DNA of 64,000 nucleotides, taken from contig JAJZUV010000015.1 in assembly GCA_021848345.1 (NCBI GenBank), positions 1-64,000 on the forward strand, written 5' to 3'. Shown piece by piece: positions 33,810 through 43,402 of this stretch. How positions within the stretch are numbered: the stretch's first letter is position 1; each line of letters begins with the position of its first letter. The stretch is from Pseudomonadota bacterium. Lineage in GTDB: Bacteria; Pseudomonadota; Gammaproteobacteria; Burkholderiales; Burkholderiaceae_C. The notes below the pieces were generated by a model that was given only the letters and a program-made list of their open reading frames with translations, made no database searches and was not told the DNA's origin. Both the position numbers and the translations under genes were made by a program.

Positions 33810-35567
33810 ATGACCAAGTTGCACAAGCATCGCTCGCGCGCCGTCACCGACGGACTCACGCGCACCCCGCACCGCGCCTTCCTGCGCGCCACCGGTCTGG
33901 ACGACGAGGCCATGCGCAAGCCCTTCGTGGCCATCGTCGACACCCATGGCGAGAACACCCCGTGCTCGATGTCCCTGAACCAGGTCTCGGACAACGTGCG
34001 CCTGGGCGTGGCCGCCGGCGGCGGCGTGCCCATCCGCGGTTCGGCGATCTCGGTGTCGGACGGCACCTCGATGAACCACTCCGGCATGCGCATGAGCCTG
34101 GTGTCGCGCGAAGTCGTGGCCGACAGCGTGGAACTGTTCGTGCGCGCCCACGGCTACGACGCATTGGTGGGCATCGCCGGCTGCGACAAGACCCTGCCCG
34201 GCATTCTCATGGGCATGGTGCGGGTCAACGTGCCCGGGGTGTTCCTGTTCGGCGGCGCCATGCTGCCGGGAACCGCGCCCGCAGCCCTGCCCGGCGGGGA
34301 CGGACCCGGGGCGCGGCGCCAGGCCACCATCCTCAGCGCCATCGAGGCCGTCGGCACCACGCAGCGCGGCGACATGTCGCGTCAGCAGCTCACGGCGCTG
34401 GAAAAGGCCTGCACGCCCACGGCCGGCTCCTGCCCCGGGCAGTTCACCGCCAACACCATGGCCATGGTGGCCGAAACCCTGGGACTCGCGCCGCTGGGTT
34501 CGGCCATGGTGCCGGCGGTGTACAGCGAGCGCATCGCCATCGCCCGCCGCGCCGGCGAGACCGTCATGCGCATGCTCGAACAGGGCGGTCCGCTGCCGCG
34601 CGACCTGGTCAGCGTGAAAAGCCTGGAGAACGCCTGCGCGGCGGTGGCCGCGACAGGCGGCTCCACCAACGCGGCGCTGCACATCCCCGCGATCGCCCAC
34701 GAAGCCGGCATCTCCTTCACGCTGGACGACGTGCAGCGCGTATTCGCGCGCACCCCGCTGATCGGCGACCTGCAGCCCGGCGGACGCTATCTCGCGCAGG
34801 ACCTGCACCATGCCGGCGGCGTGCCGGCCGTGCTCAACGCGCTGCTCGCCGGCGGCCACCTGCACGGCGACGTGCCCACCCTCGACGGCGTGCCGCTGGA
34901 GCAGGCGCTGCGCGGCTTCGCCGGCCCCGACGGCGAGGTGGTGCGCGCCTGCGACGAGCCGCTGTCGCCGGACGCCGGCCTGGTGGTGCTGCGCGGCAAC
35001 CTCGCCCCCGACGGCGCCTGCCTGAAGACCGCCGGCCTGCGCTCCCTGAGCTTCCGCGGCATCGCGCGCATGTTCGAATGCGAGGAGGACTGCATGGCCG
35101 TGGTCGCGGCACGCGACTACCGCGAGGGCGAGGTACTGGTGATCCGCAACGAAGGCCCCAGGGGCGGCCCGGGCATGCGGGAAATGCTCAGCGTGACCGC
35201 CGCCATCTACGGCCAGGGCATGGGCGAGAAGGTGGCGCTGCTCACCGACGGCCGCTTCTCCGGCGCCACCCGCGGCATGTGCATCGGCTACGTCGGCCCC
35301 GAGGCGGCCGAGGGCGGGCCCATCGCATGGCTGCGAGATGGCGACGTCATCCACATCGACGCCCGCGCGGGCCTGCTGCAGGTGGAAGTCTCCGACGCCG
35401 AACTCGAGCGCCGCAGGGCCGAGGCGCCGCCCGCGCCGCGCCGGCAACTGGCCGGCGTGCTGGAGAAATACGCCGCGCTGGTGCGGCCGGCGCGCCTGGG
35501 CGCGGTCACCCATTCGGGCGCGGTGAACTGGCCTTACGAGCAGCCCACGCCGGGAGAGCAGGCTTGA
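33810..35567 (+). CDS. IlvD/Edd-family dehydratase (sugar-acid type)
   Basis: A 585-residue iron-sulfur dehydratase. The three cluster Cys of the family are present in GENTPCSMSLNQ, GIAGCDKTLPG and AGSCPGQFTANTM. Other motifs are GGSTNAALHIPAIA and the C-terminal LTDGRFSGATRGMCIGYVGPEA. Length (570-600) fits dihydroxy-acid and pentonate/hexonate dehydratases. Because the cluster is catabolic and lacks ilv genes, a D-xylonate, arabonate or related acid dehydratase giving a 2-keto-3-deoxy acid is the better guess than IlvD. ATG 33810 is two bases after the SDR stop, with GGAGG ten bases upstream. Confidence 0.85.
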   Translation: MTKLHKHRSRAVTDGLTRTPHRAFLRATGLDDEAMRKPFVAIVDTHGENTPCSMSLNQVSDNVRLGVAAGGGVPIRGSAISVSDGTSMNHSGMRMSLVSREVVADSVELFVRAHGYDALVGIAGCDKTLPGILMGMVRVNVPGVFLFGGAMLPGTAPAALPGGDGPGARRQATILSAIEAVGTTQRGDMSRQQLTALEKACTPTAGSCPGQFTANTMAMVAETLGLAPLGSAMVPAVYSERIAIARRAGETVMRMLEQGGPLPRDLVSVKSLENACAAVAATGGSTNAALHIPAIAHEAGISFTLDDVQRVFARTPLIGDLQPGGRYLAQDLHHAGGVPAVLNALLAGGHLHGDVPTLDGVPLEQALRGFAGPDGEVVRACDEPLSPDAGLVVLRGNLAPDGACLKTAGLRSLSFRGIARMFECEEDCMAVVAARDYREGEVLVIRNEGPRGGPGMREMLSVTAAIYGQGMGEKVALLTDGRFSGATRGMCIGYVGPEAAEGGPIAWLRDGDVIHIDARAGLLQVEVSDAELERRRAEAPPAPRRQLAGVLEKYAALVRPARLGAVTHSGAVNWPYEQPTPGEQA

Positions 35568-36454
35568 ACCCCGCGCCACGACAGGCGGTGGGCTTCTGCG
35601 GCCTGGGCCGCATGGGCCTGCCGATGGCGCAGCGCCTGCTGCACGCGGGGCACGAATTGCGCATGTGGAGCCGCTCCGGGGTCGCGCCCGAACTGCTGCG
35701 CGACACCCCGGGCGCGCAGGGCATCGCCTGCGCCAGCCCGGCCGAACTGGCGGCGCGTTGCGAGGTGGTGTTGCTGTGCCTGGCCGATGCGCAGGCCGTC
35801 GAGTGCGTGGCCTTCGGCGAGCGGGGCCTGGCGCAGGGTGCGCGGCCTGGCCTGGTGGTGGTGGACCACTCGACGCTGGAGCCGAACACGACGAAGCGAC
35901 TCGCCGCGCGCTGGCTGGAGCGTTGCGGGGGACACTGGGTCGATGCGCCGGTCTCCGGAGGCACCGCGGGCGCGCGCGCCGGCACGCTGGCCGTCATGGC
36001 CGGCGGCGACGCGCCGACCATCGATGCCCTGCGCGCACTGCTCGGCGCCTATGCGGCCCGCGTGACCCGCATGGGTGCCAGCGGCGCCGGCCAGGCCGCC
36101 AAGCTGGTGAACCAGGTCATCGTCATGACCACCATCGCCGGCCTCGCCGAGGCCACGCGCCTGGCGCGCGGCGGCGGCGTGGACGCGACGCGCGTGCCGG
36201 CCGCGTTGCAGGGCGGCTGGGCGGACTCGGTGCTGCTGCAGACCCTGATGCCGCGCATGCTCGAGCCGCCGGCCGAGGCCAGCGGAACCATCCGCACCAT
36301 GCTGAAGGACCTGGACGCCGTGGAGTCCTTCGCCGCCGAACACGCGCTGCGCCTGCCGGTCGCCGGGCTGGTGCGCGCCTGGCTCGCCCGCGCCGTGGCG
36401 CAGGGTCTGGGCGAATCCGACATTTCCCAGATCGTGCGGGTACCGCTCGATTGA
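35564..36454 (+). CDS. 3-hydroxyisobutyrate dehydrogenase-family oxidoreductase
   Basis: A 296-residue beta-hydroxyacid dehydrogenase. The NAD(P) motif is GFCGLGRMGLPMAQRLLHAG, the substrate loop DAPVSGGTAGARAGTL, and the catalytic Lys is in GAGQAAKLVNQ. Family members reduce tartronate semialdehyde or oxidise 3-hydroxyisobutyrate, L-threonate and similar acids. The start is TTG at 35564-35566, overlapping the dehydratase TGA; GGGAG lies about seven bases upstream, and no ATG precedes the Rossmann motif. The overlap implies tight translational coupling. In this operon a 2-hydroxy-3-oxo acid or sugar-acid intermediate is a likely substrate. Confidence 0.87.
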   Translation: MNPAPRQAVGFCGLGRMGLPMAQRLLHAGHELRMWSRSGVAPELLRDTPGAQGIACASPAELAARCEVVLLCLADAQAVECVAFGERGLAQGARPGLVVVDHSTLEPNTTKRLAARWLERCGGHWVDAPVSGGTAGARAGTLAVMAGGDAPTIDALRALLGAYAARVTRMGASGAGQAAKLVNQVIVMTTIAGLAEATRLARGGGVDATRVPAALQGGWADSVLLQTLMPRMLEPPAEASGTIRTMLKDLDAVESFAAEHALRLPVAGLVRAWLARAVAQGLGESDISQIVRVPLD

Positions 36455-36477
36455 ATCGAATATTTCCAGGAGACAAC

Positions 36478-37806
36478 ATGTCCAGTATCGACATGCGCCG
36501 CGATGCCGGCGCGGCCACCCAGCGACTCACGCCCAGTCAGTGGCGCATGGTCGTTCTCGCCAGCCTCGGCGGCGCGCTCGAGTTCTACGACTTCGTGGTC
36601 TACGGCGTGTTCGCGCAGTACATCGGTCGCGCCTTCTTCTCCATGCTCGGCCCGATGATGCAACTGGTGCTGTCCTTCGCGGTGTTCGCCATCGGCTACC
36701 TGTCGCGCCCCGTCGGCGGCGCCGTGCTGAGCTGGTTCGGCGATCGCTACGGGCGCCGCCGCGTGTTCATCGTCTCGGTGATGGTGGTCTCGCTGTCCAC
36801 CATCGGCATGGGCCTGGTGCCCAACTATGCCAGCTGGGGCATCGCCGCGACGGGCCTGATGATCGCCCTGCGCCTGATCCAGGGTTTCTGCCTGGGCGGG
36901 GAACTCCCGGGCTCGATCACCTACGTGGTCGAGACCGTGCCGCGCCGCGCCGGCTTCGTCTGCGGCGTGGTGTTCTTCTGCGTCAACTCCGGCGTGCTGC
37001 TGGCGGCGCTGGCCAACCTGATCGTGCACACGACGCTGAGTCCGGCCCAGGTGCCCCAGTACGGATGGCGCATCGCCTTCGTGTTCGGAGGCCTCATCGG
37101 ACTGCTCGGCTTCTGGCTGCGCCGCAAGCTCGAGGAAACGCCGGAATTCGCCGAGATGAAGCAGATGGCCTCCAGGCATCCGCTGTCCGAGCTGATGCGA
37201 GAGCACGGCAAATCGGTGCTGCTGGGCGTCGCGGCGTCGGTCGCCACCGCCGGCTACAACGGCCTGCTGTTCGCGCACATGCCGGCCTACCTGGCCGGCG
37301 TGCTGCACTACGCGCCGCGCGGCATCGCGCTGGCGCAGAACGTGGCGCTGGCGACCGGCTCGGTGGGCATCCTGATCGTGGGCTGGCTCGCCGACCGCGT
37401 GCCGCGGCGCCACCTCATGCGCATCGGCACGCTGCTGCTGATGGCCCTGAGCCTGCCCTTCTACGACGCCCTGGTCGGGCACCGCATGAACCTGGTGTTC
37501 CTCATGTTCCTGGGCGGGCTGGGCGCGGCACTGATCAACGGCACCTTCGCCTGCATCATCGCCGACCTGTTCCCCACCCGCGTGCGTTTCAGCGGCGTGG
37601 CCATCGCCTTCAACCTGGGCATGACCATCTTCAGCGGCCCGATGCCCCTGGTGGCCACCGCGCTGATCGCCCACAGCGGGGACGTCACGGCGCCCGCCTG
37701 GCTGATGATCGGCTGCGCCAGCATCTCCTTCCTCGGCACCTTCGGGCTGCGCGCGATGAGCGGACACGTGCAGCCGCGCATCGGCGCGCCCGTCTCGCAA
37801 TCGTGA
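36478..37806 (+). CDS. MFS transporter, metabolite:H+ symporter (MHS) type
   Basis: A 442-residue 12-helix inner-membrane permease. MHS-family marks are LGGALEFYDFVVYGVFAQYI in helix 1, RPVGGAVLSWFGDRYGRRRV between helices 2 and 3, and RLIQGFCLGGELPGSITYV. Relatives (KgtP, citrate and shikimate transporters) import organic acids with protons. The second half begins after a cytosolic loop containing LRRKLEETPEF. It lies between the HIBDH and hydroxy-acid oxidase genes, so it is the probable importer of the operon's substrate. AGGAG lies eight bases before the ATG. Confidence 0.9.
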   Translation: MSSIDMRRDAGAATQRLTPSQWRMVVLASLGGALEFYDFVVYGVFAQYIGRAFFSMLGPMMQLVLSFAVFAIGYLSRPVGGAVLSWFGDRYGRRRVFIVSVMVVSLSTIGMGLVPNYASWGIAATGLMIALRLIQGFCLGGELPGSITYVVETVPRRAGFVCGVVFFCVNSGVLLAALANLIVHTTLSPAQVPQYGWRIAFVFGGLIGLLGFWLRRKLEETPEFAEMKQMASRHPLSELMREHGKSVLLGVAASVATAGYNGLLFAHMPAYLAGVLHYAPRGIALAQNVALATGSVGILIVGWLADRVPRRHLMRIGTLLLMALSLPFYDALVGHRMNLVFLMFLGGLGAALINGTFACIIADLFPTRVRFSGVAIAFNLGMTIFSGPMPLVATALIAHSGDVTAPAWLMIGCASISFLGTFGLRAMSGHVQPRIGAPVSQS

Positions 37807-38990
37807 AGCCGCGCGACGCCGAGGCCGGGCCCAGGCGCCTGCGAGGCGCGGCGACCATCGCCGACCTGCGCGAGCTGGCCCGGCGCGAACTGGCGCGCAT
37901 GGTGTTCGACTACATCGACGGCGCCGCCGGCGAGGAGCGCACGGCGGCGCGCAACCGCGAAGCCCTGGAGCGCGTGCATCTGCTGCCCGAGGTGCTGGTC
38001 GACGTGTCCTCCCGCAGCCTGGCCTGCACGCTGTTCGGCGAGCCGCTGGCGATGCCCGTGGTGGTCGGCCCCACGGGCCTGAACGGCGCGGCCTGGCCGC
38101 GGGGCGACCTGTGCCTGGCGCGGGCCGCGGCGGCGGCCGGGGTGCCCTTCGTGATGAGCACGGCCGCCACCAGCGGCCTGGGCGAGGTCGCGGCCGCCGC
38201 CGGGCCGCTGCGCTGGTTCCAGCTGTACATGCTCAGGGACCGCGGGCTGGCGCGGGAATTCCTGCAACGCGTGCGCGAGCACGGGTTCCGCGTGCTCGAG
38301 CTCACGGTGGACACGCCGGTCGGGGGGCGCCGGCCGCGCGACATCCGCAACGGCTTCACCCTGCCCTTTCGCTGGAGCGCCGCGAACCTGCTCGACGCCG
38401 CGCGCCACTGGCGCTGGGCGGCGCGCATGCTGCGCCAAGGCACGCCGGAACTGAAGGTGTTCGCCGAGCTGCTGGGCAGCGCGGCGCGCGGCGACACCAT
38501 CTCGGAGGTCATGCAGCAGCAGCTCAGCGGGTCCTTCACCTGGGACGAGGTCGCCTGGCTGCGCGAGCAATGGACCGGGCCGCTGCTGCTCAAGGGCCTG
38601 TGGAGCCCCGAGCACGCACGCCGGGCGCGCGCACTGGGCATCGACGGGGCCGTGGTGTCCAACCACGGCGGGCGCCAGCTCGACGGAGCCGGCGCCACCA
38701 TCGAGGCGCTGCCAGGCTTCGTCGAGGCCGCGCGCGGCGAGCTCACCGTGCTGGTCGACAGCGGGTTTCGCAGCGGCACCGACATCGCGAAGGCGATCGC
38801 CCTCGGCGCCGACGGCGTGCAGCTCGGACGCGCCACGCTGTACGGCCTGGCCGCCGCCGGAACCGCCGGCGCGCGCCGCGCGCTTTCGATCCTCGCGCAG
38901 GAGCTGGAGCTGGCCATGGCCCTGTGCGGCGCCCGGAACATCGGCGAGCTGCGCGGACGTTGCGTGGTGCACGAAGGCCCCCGTCGCTGA
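37803..38990 (+). CDS. FMN-dependent alpha-hydroxy acid dehydrogenase (lactate/mandelate type)
   Basis: A 395-residue TIM-barrel flavoenzyme. N-terminal ARMVFDYIDGAAGEERTAARN, FMN-binding PTGLNGAAWPRGD, and the active-site SNHGGRQLDGA with its catalytic His/Arg identify the lactate/mandelate/glycolate oxidase family. VDSGFRSGTDIAKAIALGAD is the phosphate-binding end. It converts a 2-hydroxy acid to a 2-keto acid. It starts at GTG 37803-37805, overlapping the transporter stop. A mandelate-dehydrogenase-like insertion (RWSAANLLDAARHWRW) suggests membrane association. Substrate side chain unknown. Confidence 0.88.
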   Translation: MKPRDAEAGPRRLRGAATIADLRELARRELARMVFDYIDGAAGEERTAARNREALERVHLLPEVLVDVSSRSLACTLFGEPLAMPVVVGPTGLNGAAWPRGDLCLARAAAAAGVPFVMSTAATSGLGEVAAAAGPLRWFQLYMLRDRGLAREFLQRVREHGFRVLELTVDTPVGGRRPRDIRNGFTLPFRWSAANLLDAARHWRWAARMLRQGTPELKVFAELLGSAARGDTISEVMQQQLSGSFTWDEVAWLREQWTGPLLLKGLWSPEHARRARALGIDGAVVSNHGGRQLDGAGATIEALPGFVEAARGELTVLVDSGFRSGTDIAKAIALGADGVQLGRATLYGLAAAGTAGARRALSILAQELELAMALCGARNIGELRGRCVVHEGPRR

Positions 38991-39019
38991 ACGACGGCAA
39001 CGGGCGCGGCCGGAGAGCT

Positions 39020-41314
39020 TCAGCCCGCGGCGGCGCGCAGGCTGCGCGCCGCCTCCACCATGTTGGAGAGCGCTGGCAGCACCTCCTCCCAGCGCCGGGT
39101 CTTCAGGCCGCAGTCGGGATTCACCCACAGGCGCTCGGCGGGGATGCGCCGGGCGGCCTTGCGCATCAGGTCCACGATCTGCTGCCGCGTGGGCACGTTG
39201 GGCGAGTGGATGTCGTAGACGCCGGGGCCGATCTGGTTCGGGTAGTCGAAGCGGTCGAAGGCGTCGAGCAGCTCCATGTCCGAACGCGAGGTCTCGATGG
39301 TGATCACGTCGGCATCCATGTCGGCGATGGCGCCGAGAATGTCGTTGAACTCCGAATAGCACATGTGGGTGTGGATCTGCGTGTCGTCGCCCACGCCGTT
39401 GGCGGCGACGCGGAAGCTCTCCACCGCCCAGGCCAGGTACTGCGCCCAGCCCGATCGGCGCAACGGCAGGCCCTCGCGCAACGCGGCCTCGTCGATCTGG
39501 ATCACCCGCACGCCCGCCGCCTGCAGGTCCAGCACCTCCTCGCGGATCGCCAGCGCGAGCTGCATGCAAGTGCGGGCGCGCGGCTGGTCGTCGCGCACGA
39601 AGGACCAGTTCAGCATGGTCACCGGCCCGGTCAACATGCCCTTCATGGGCTTGCGGGTGAGCGATGCGGCATGCCGGATCCATTCCACCGTCATCGGCCG
39701 CGGGCGACGGATATCGCCGAACAGGATCGGCGGCTTCACGCAACGCGAACCGTAGGACTGCACCCAGCCGTGCCGGCTGAATGCGTAGCCTTCGAGCTGT
39801 TCGCCGAAGTACTCCACCATGTCGTTGCGCTCGGCCTCGCCGTGCACCAGGACGTCGAGACCCAGCGATTCCTGCTCGCGCACGCAGTGCTCGATCTCCG
39901 TCAGCATGGCCGCCCGGTAGGCCTGCGCGTCCAGGCGGCCGGCCTTGTATTCGGCGCGGGCGTGACGGATCTCCGGGGTCTGCGGAAAGGAGCCGATGGT
40001 GGTGGTGGGAAACGGCGGCAAGGCCAGCACCTCGGCCTGCCTGGCGGCGCGCTGCGCGTAGGGGCTCGCACGCCGCCCCATCTGCGGCGTCACGGCGTCC
40101 ACCGCGGCACGCACCTCGGGCTTGTGCACGCGCGGCGATGCCCGGCGCGCAGCCAGTGCCTCGCGGTTGGCCTGCAGCGCCTCGCGCACCGCGTCGCGCC
40201 CCAGGTGCAGCGCTCGCGCCAACACACGCAGTTCGTCGAGCTTCTGGCGCGCGAATGCCAGCCAGGCTCGGACCTCGGGGTCGATGGAGTCCTCGCCGTC
40301 GAGATCCATCGGCACGTGCAGCAGCGAGCACGAGGGCGCCAGCCACAGGCGCTCGCCCAGGCGCGCGGCCAGCGGCTCCAGCCAGTCCAGCAAGGCGCCG
40401 AGGTCGCTTTTCCACACGTTGCGCCCGCTGATCACGCCCAGCGACAGCACCTTGTGCTCCGGCAGCAGGTTGAGCAGGGGCGCGAGATCGTCCAGCCCGC
40501 AGGTGACGTCGATGTGCAATCCGTCCACCGGGAGCTTCGCCGCGAGGTAGCGATTGTCCAGCAAGGGTCCGAAGTAGCTGGTCAGCAGCAGCCGGATTCC
40601 CGGCACGCGCAGCTGGTGGTAGGCCACGTTGAAGGCCTGCTGCCAGTCCATGTCCAGTTCAGTGGCCAGGATGGGCTCGTCGATCTGCACCCAGCTCGCG
40701 CCATGCTCGGCCAGGGCCCGCAGCAGCCGCGCATAGACGGGAAGCAGGCGCGGCAGCAGCGCCAGGCGCTCCGCGCCGTCCTTGGACTTGCCCAGCGCCA
40801 GGTAGCTCACGGGGCCCAGCAGCACCGGCTTGGCGCGCACGCCGGCCTGCCGGGCCTCCTCCAGCTGCGAGAGCAGGCGCGAGGCGTCGAGCTCGAAGTC
40901 GGTGTCGGCGTGGAATTCGGGAACCAGGTAGTGGTAGTTGGTATCGAACCACTTGGTCATCTCCGCCGCGGCCACGCCGGCGCCGCGACAGGCGTGCTCG
41001 TCCCCGCCCGGCGCGGAGGCTCCGCGCGCGACGCGGAAATACATGTCCAGCGCATCGCCGCCGAGGGCGCGCGCCCGTTCGGGCACATGGCCCAGCGTGA
41101 AGCTCATGTCCAGCACGTGGTCGTAGAGGGAGAAGTCGCCGACCGGCACCAGGTCCAGGTCGCTTTGCTCCGCCCAGTGACGCCGGCGCAGCGCGGCCGC
41201 CTGCTCGGCCAGGGTGGAAGCCGCAATGCGCCCGCTCCAGTAGGACTCGAGCGCGAATTTGAGTTCTCGGCGCCCGCCGATGCGCGGATAGCCGAGGTTG
41301 TGCGTGGTGACCAT
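39020..41314 (-). CDS. metE: Cobalamin-independent methionine synthase
   Basis: A 764-residue enzyme transferring a methyl group from 5-methyltetrahydropteroyl-polyglutamate to homocysteine. It begins [19 protein letters not shown]. The C-terminal half carries [16 protein letters not shown] and the zinc ligands: His and Cys in [11 protein letters not shown], Cys in NPDCGLKTR. Length matches E. coli MetE (753). ATG 41312-41314 is chosen because homologues start there; upstream in-frame codons are unconserved. It diverges from metR, the classical arrangement, and should be induced by homocysteine-bound MetR. Cytoplasmic. Confidence 0.97.
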   Translation of the reverse strand: MVTTHNLGYPRIGGRRELKFALESYWSGRIAASTLAEQAAALRRRHWAEQSDLDLVPVGDFSLYDHVLDMSFTLGHVPERARALGGDALDMYFRVARGASAPGGDEHACRGAGVAAAEMTKWFDTNYHYLVPEFHADTDFELDASRLLSQLEEARQAGVRAKPVLLGPVSYLALGKSKDGAERLALLPRLLPVYARLLRALAEHGASWVQIDEPILATELDMDWQQAFNVAYHQLRVPGIRLLLTSYFGPLLDNRYLAAKLPVDGLHIDVTCGLDDLAPLLNLLPEHKVLSLGVISGRNVWKSDLGALLDWLEPLAARLGERLWLAPSCSLLHVPMDLDGEDSIDPEVRAWLAFARQKLDELRVLARALHLGRDAVREALQANREALAARRASPRVHKPEVRAAVDAVTPQMGRRASPYAQRAARQAEVLALPPFPTTTIGSFPQTPEIRHARAEYKAGRLDAQAYRAAMLTEIEHCVREQESLGLDVLVHGEAERNDMVEYFGEQLEGYAFSRHGWVQSYGSRCVKPPILFGDIRRPRPMTVEWIRHAASLTRKPMKGMLTGPVTMLNWSFVRDDQPRARTCMQLALAIREEVLDLQAAGVRVIQIDEAALREGLPLRRSGWAQYLAWAVESFRVAANGVGDDTQIHTHMCYSEFNDILGAIADMDADVITIETSRSDMELLDAFDRFDYPNQIGPGVYDIHSPNVPTRQQIVDLMRKAARRIPAERLWVNPDCGLKTRRWEEVLPALSNMVEAARSLRAAAG

Positions 41315-41397
41315 CGCCAGGGGACTCCAGGATTCGGAAAAGGTCCATCGTAGAAACGGGAATGCTTGACGTAAAATGGTCATTTCTCACGAGTCGT

Positions 41398-41410
41398 TGA
41401 ATTTCTGTCA
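41398..41410. promoter_or_regulatory. Putative MetR site in the metE-metR gap
   Basis: TGAATTTCTGTCA matches the MetR consensus TGAANNTNNTTCA at all but one defined position. It lies 15 bases before the metR ATG and 83 bases before metE. A second imperfect dyad, TGACGTAAAATGGTCA (41377-41392), is nearby and could be the other half of a tandem site. Confidence 0.6.
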
Positions 41411-41425
41411 AGTGCATCCGACGCC

Positions 41426-42310
41426 ATGATCGAGCGCATCCATCTGGCCATCGTCCAGGAAGTCGCGCGCCTGGGCTCGCTGACGGCCGCCGCGCAGGCG
41501 CTGTGCCTGACACCGTCGGCGCTGAGTCATTCGGTGGCGCGGCTGGAAGCCCAGGCCGGCACCGACATCTGGATCCGCGAGGGTCGCAACCTGCGTTTCA
41601 CGCAGGCGGGAGAGCATCTGCTGGCGCTGGCCCGTCGCGTGCTGCCGCAGTTGCAACTGGCCGAACAACGCCTGGAGCAGTTCGCGCAGGGGGAACGGGG
41701 AAGCCTGCGCATCGGCATGGAATGTCACCCCTGCTACCAGTGGCTGCTCAAGGTGGTGTCGCCCTACCTCGCGCAATGGCACGACGTCGACGTCGACGTG
41801 AAGCAGAAGTTCCAGTTCGGGGGCATCGGCGCGCTGTTCGATCACGAGATCGACCTGCTGGTCACCCCCGACCCCTTGCGCAAGGCCGGACTGCACTTCG
41901 AGCCGGTGTTCGACTACGAGCAGGTGCTGGTGGTCGCGCGCGACCACCCCTTCGCGCACCAGGCCTGGGTACGGCCCGAACAGTTGAGCGATGAAGTGCT
42001 GCTCAGCTACCCCGTGGGCCTCGAGCGCCTGGACGTCTACAGCCTGTTCCTGAGTCCGGCCGGGATCTCGCCGCGGCGCCACAAGACCCTCGAGACCACC
42101 GACATCATGCTGCAGATGGTGGCCAGCGGGCGGGGCGTGGCCTCGCTGCCGCGCTGGCTGGTGCAGGAGTACGCGGCCCGCTTCGACGTCGTCCCGGTGC
42201 GCATGGGGCCGCGAGGCGTCGCCAAGCAGATCTTCCTGGGCTACCGCAAGGCGGACCAGACCATCGCCTACCTGCGCGCGTTCGTGGACATGGCCCGCGG
42301 CGCCGCCTGA
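41426..42310 (+). CDS. metR: LysR-family activator of methionine synthesis
   Basis: A 294-residue LysR protein. The MetR-type helix-turn-helix is IERIHLAIVQEVARLGSLTA, then AAQALCLTPSALSHSVARLE. The effector domain includes GMECHPCYQWLLKVVSPYL, where MetR homologues bind homocysteine. GVASLPRWLV and YRKADQTIAYLRAFVD are also MetR-like. It diverges from metE with a probable MetR site between. Its last 43 bases overlap tail-to-tail with the metal-binding protein gene. Confidence 0.92.
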   Translation: MIERIHLAIVQEVARLGSLTAAAQALCLTPSALSHSVARLEAQAGTDIWIREGRNLRFTQAGEHLLALARRVLPQLQLAEQRLEQFAQGERGSLRIGMECHPCYQWLLKVVSPYLAQWHDVDVDVKQKFQFGGIGALFDHEIDLLVTPDPLRKAGLHFEPVFDYEQVLVVARDHPFAHQAWVRPEQLSDEVLLSYPVGLERLDVYSLFLSPAGISPRRHKTLETTDIMLQMVASGRGVASLPRWLVQEYAARFDVVPVRMGPRGVAKQIFLGYRKADQTIAYLRAFVDMARGAA

Positions 42311-43197
42311 AGCCCCGTCTCGCCCCGCCCGCGCAGCGCGGACTCGACCGCGTCCAGGCTGGCGAGCAGCCACTGGGCATAGCCCATGCCGGGGCCGACG
42401 AACTCGTCGACGCCCACGGCCGGGATGCCCGCCGACTCGGCCACCTGGCGCATGCGCCGCACCAGCGAACTGCTCACCTGGCGGTTGTAGAACAGCAGGG
42501 CCACGCGGCGCTGGCGCAGGTCATCCTCGTAGCGGGCGACCACCGCCGGCGCCGGCTCGGTGTCGTTCATCACGTTGAACTGGAAGGTCTGCCCGAGACT
42601 GACCCAGCCCAGCTCGCGCAGCATGTAACCGTACACCGGCTCCGTGGCCGTGACCCGCAGGCCCGCGAATCGGCTGCGCAGTCGCGCCACCCTCGCGTCC
42701 ACCTGCACCAGGCTCTGGCGAAACGCGCGCAGGCGCGCGGCGTAGTCCGCCGCATGCGCCGGGTCGCGCTGCGCCAGCAGCGCCTCGATGCGCGCGGCCA
42801 TCGCGTCGGCCACGCGGGTGTCGTAGAACACGTGGGGGTTTCCGTCGGCCAGCAGGCGGGCACGCTCCAGCTGCGCGGCGACGATCACCTGGCGCGAGGG
42901 CGAAGGGTTGGCGTCCAGCATGCGGCTCATCCACGCGTCATAGCCCAGCCCGTTCATCAGCACGATCGACGCGCCCGCGACCTCGCGCGCGGTGCGCGGC
43001 GAGGCCTCGAACTCGTGAGGGTCGACATCGGGATTGCGGATGATGCTGAGCACCCGCACGTAGGGCCCCCCGACGGCCTGCGCGATCACCCCGTAGGTGC
43101 TCTCGGCGGCGACGATGGACACCGGCGCGGCCGCGGCGGCGGGCGCCAGGGCCCAAGCGAGGGCGGCTGCGACGAGGACGAGGATGCGCGCGAACAT
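42268..43197 (-). CDS. Periplasmic metal-binding protein of the ZnuA/TroA family (Mn-type ligands)
   Basis: A 309-residue cluster A-I solute-binding protein. A signal peptide (MFARILVLVAAALAWALAPA, then AAAA) precedes ligand motifs DPHEFEAS (His), NPHVFYD (His), TEPVYGYM (Glu) and GVDEFVG (Asp). His-His-Glu-Asp is the set seen in manganese or iron binders (PsaA/MntC/SitA). ZnuA uses a third His and a long His-rich loop, both absent here. No cognate permease or ATPase is adjacent, so it is an orphan or works with a distant system. ATG 43195-43197 is used; upstream in-frame codons are basic and unconserved. A Fur-family-like dyad lies about 110 bases upstream. Confidence 0.85.
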   Translation of the reverse strand: MFARILVLVAAALAWALAPAAAAAPVSIVAAESTYGVIAQAVGGPYVRVLSIIRNPDVDPHEFEASPRTAREVAGASIVLMNGLGYDAWMSRMLDANPSPSRQVIVAAQLERARLLADGNPHVFYDTRVADAMAARIEALLAQRDPAHAADYAARLRAFRQSLVQVDARVARLRSRFAGLRVTATEPVYGYMLRELGWVSLGQTFQFNVMNDTEPAPAVVARYEDDLRQRRVALLFYNRQVSSSLVRRMRQVAESAGIPAVGVDEFVGPGMGYAQWLLASLDAVESALRGRGETGLQAAPRAMSTNARR

Positions 43198-43307
43198 GGG
43201 CAGGACCCCAGTTGGAAGCGGAACGGACGGGGAAAAGGTCGAGAGGGCAGCTCGCAAAGCCAGGGCGAAGCGAAGCCGCGGCATCACAGCCTAGGCGAGT
43301 TCGGCCT

Positions 43308-43330
43308 ATTATGCAAACGGCTTGCGTAAT
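43308..43330 (-). promoter_or_regulatory. Dyad upstream of the metal-binding protein gene (possible Fur-superfamily site)
   Basis: ATTATGCAA, five bases, TTGCGTAAT: 9-bp arms with one mismatch. The AT-rich ATGCAA/TTGCAT arms resemble Mur/Fur-type operators more than the classic Zur box. It is 111 bases upstream of the ATG at 43197 and downstream of the broken porin gene. A Fur-family gene exists at 56800. Binding is a guess. Confidence 0.45.
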
Positions 43331-43402
43331 CGACGCACTCGCGTCCTTCACCCTCCGACAATGCCTCCGACTCAGGCCCAGGCGGCCCGCCCGCGCCCGT
43401 CC

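Noticed and set aside
36540-37803. 5' part of a long frame joined upstream of the hydroxy-acid dehydrogenase
   Set aside because: Frame overlaps the MHS transporter with an Arg-rich translation. The true start of the dehydrogenase is the GTG at 37803, coupled to the transporter stop.
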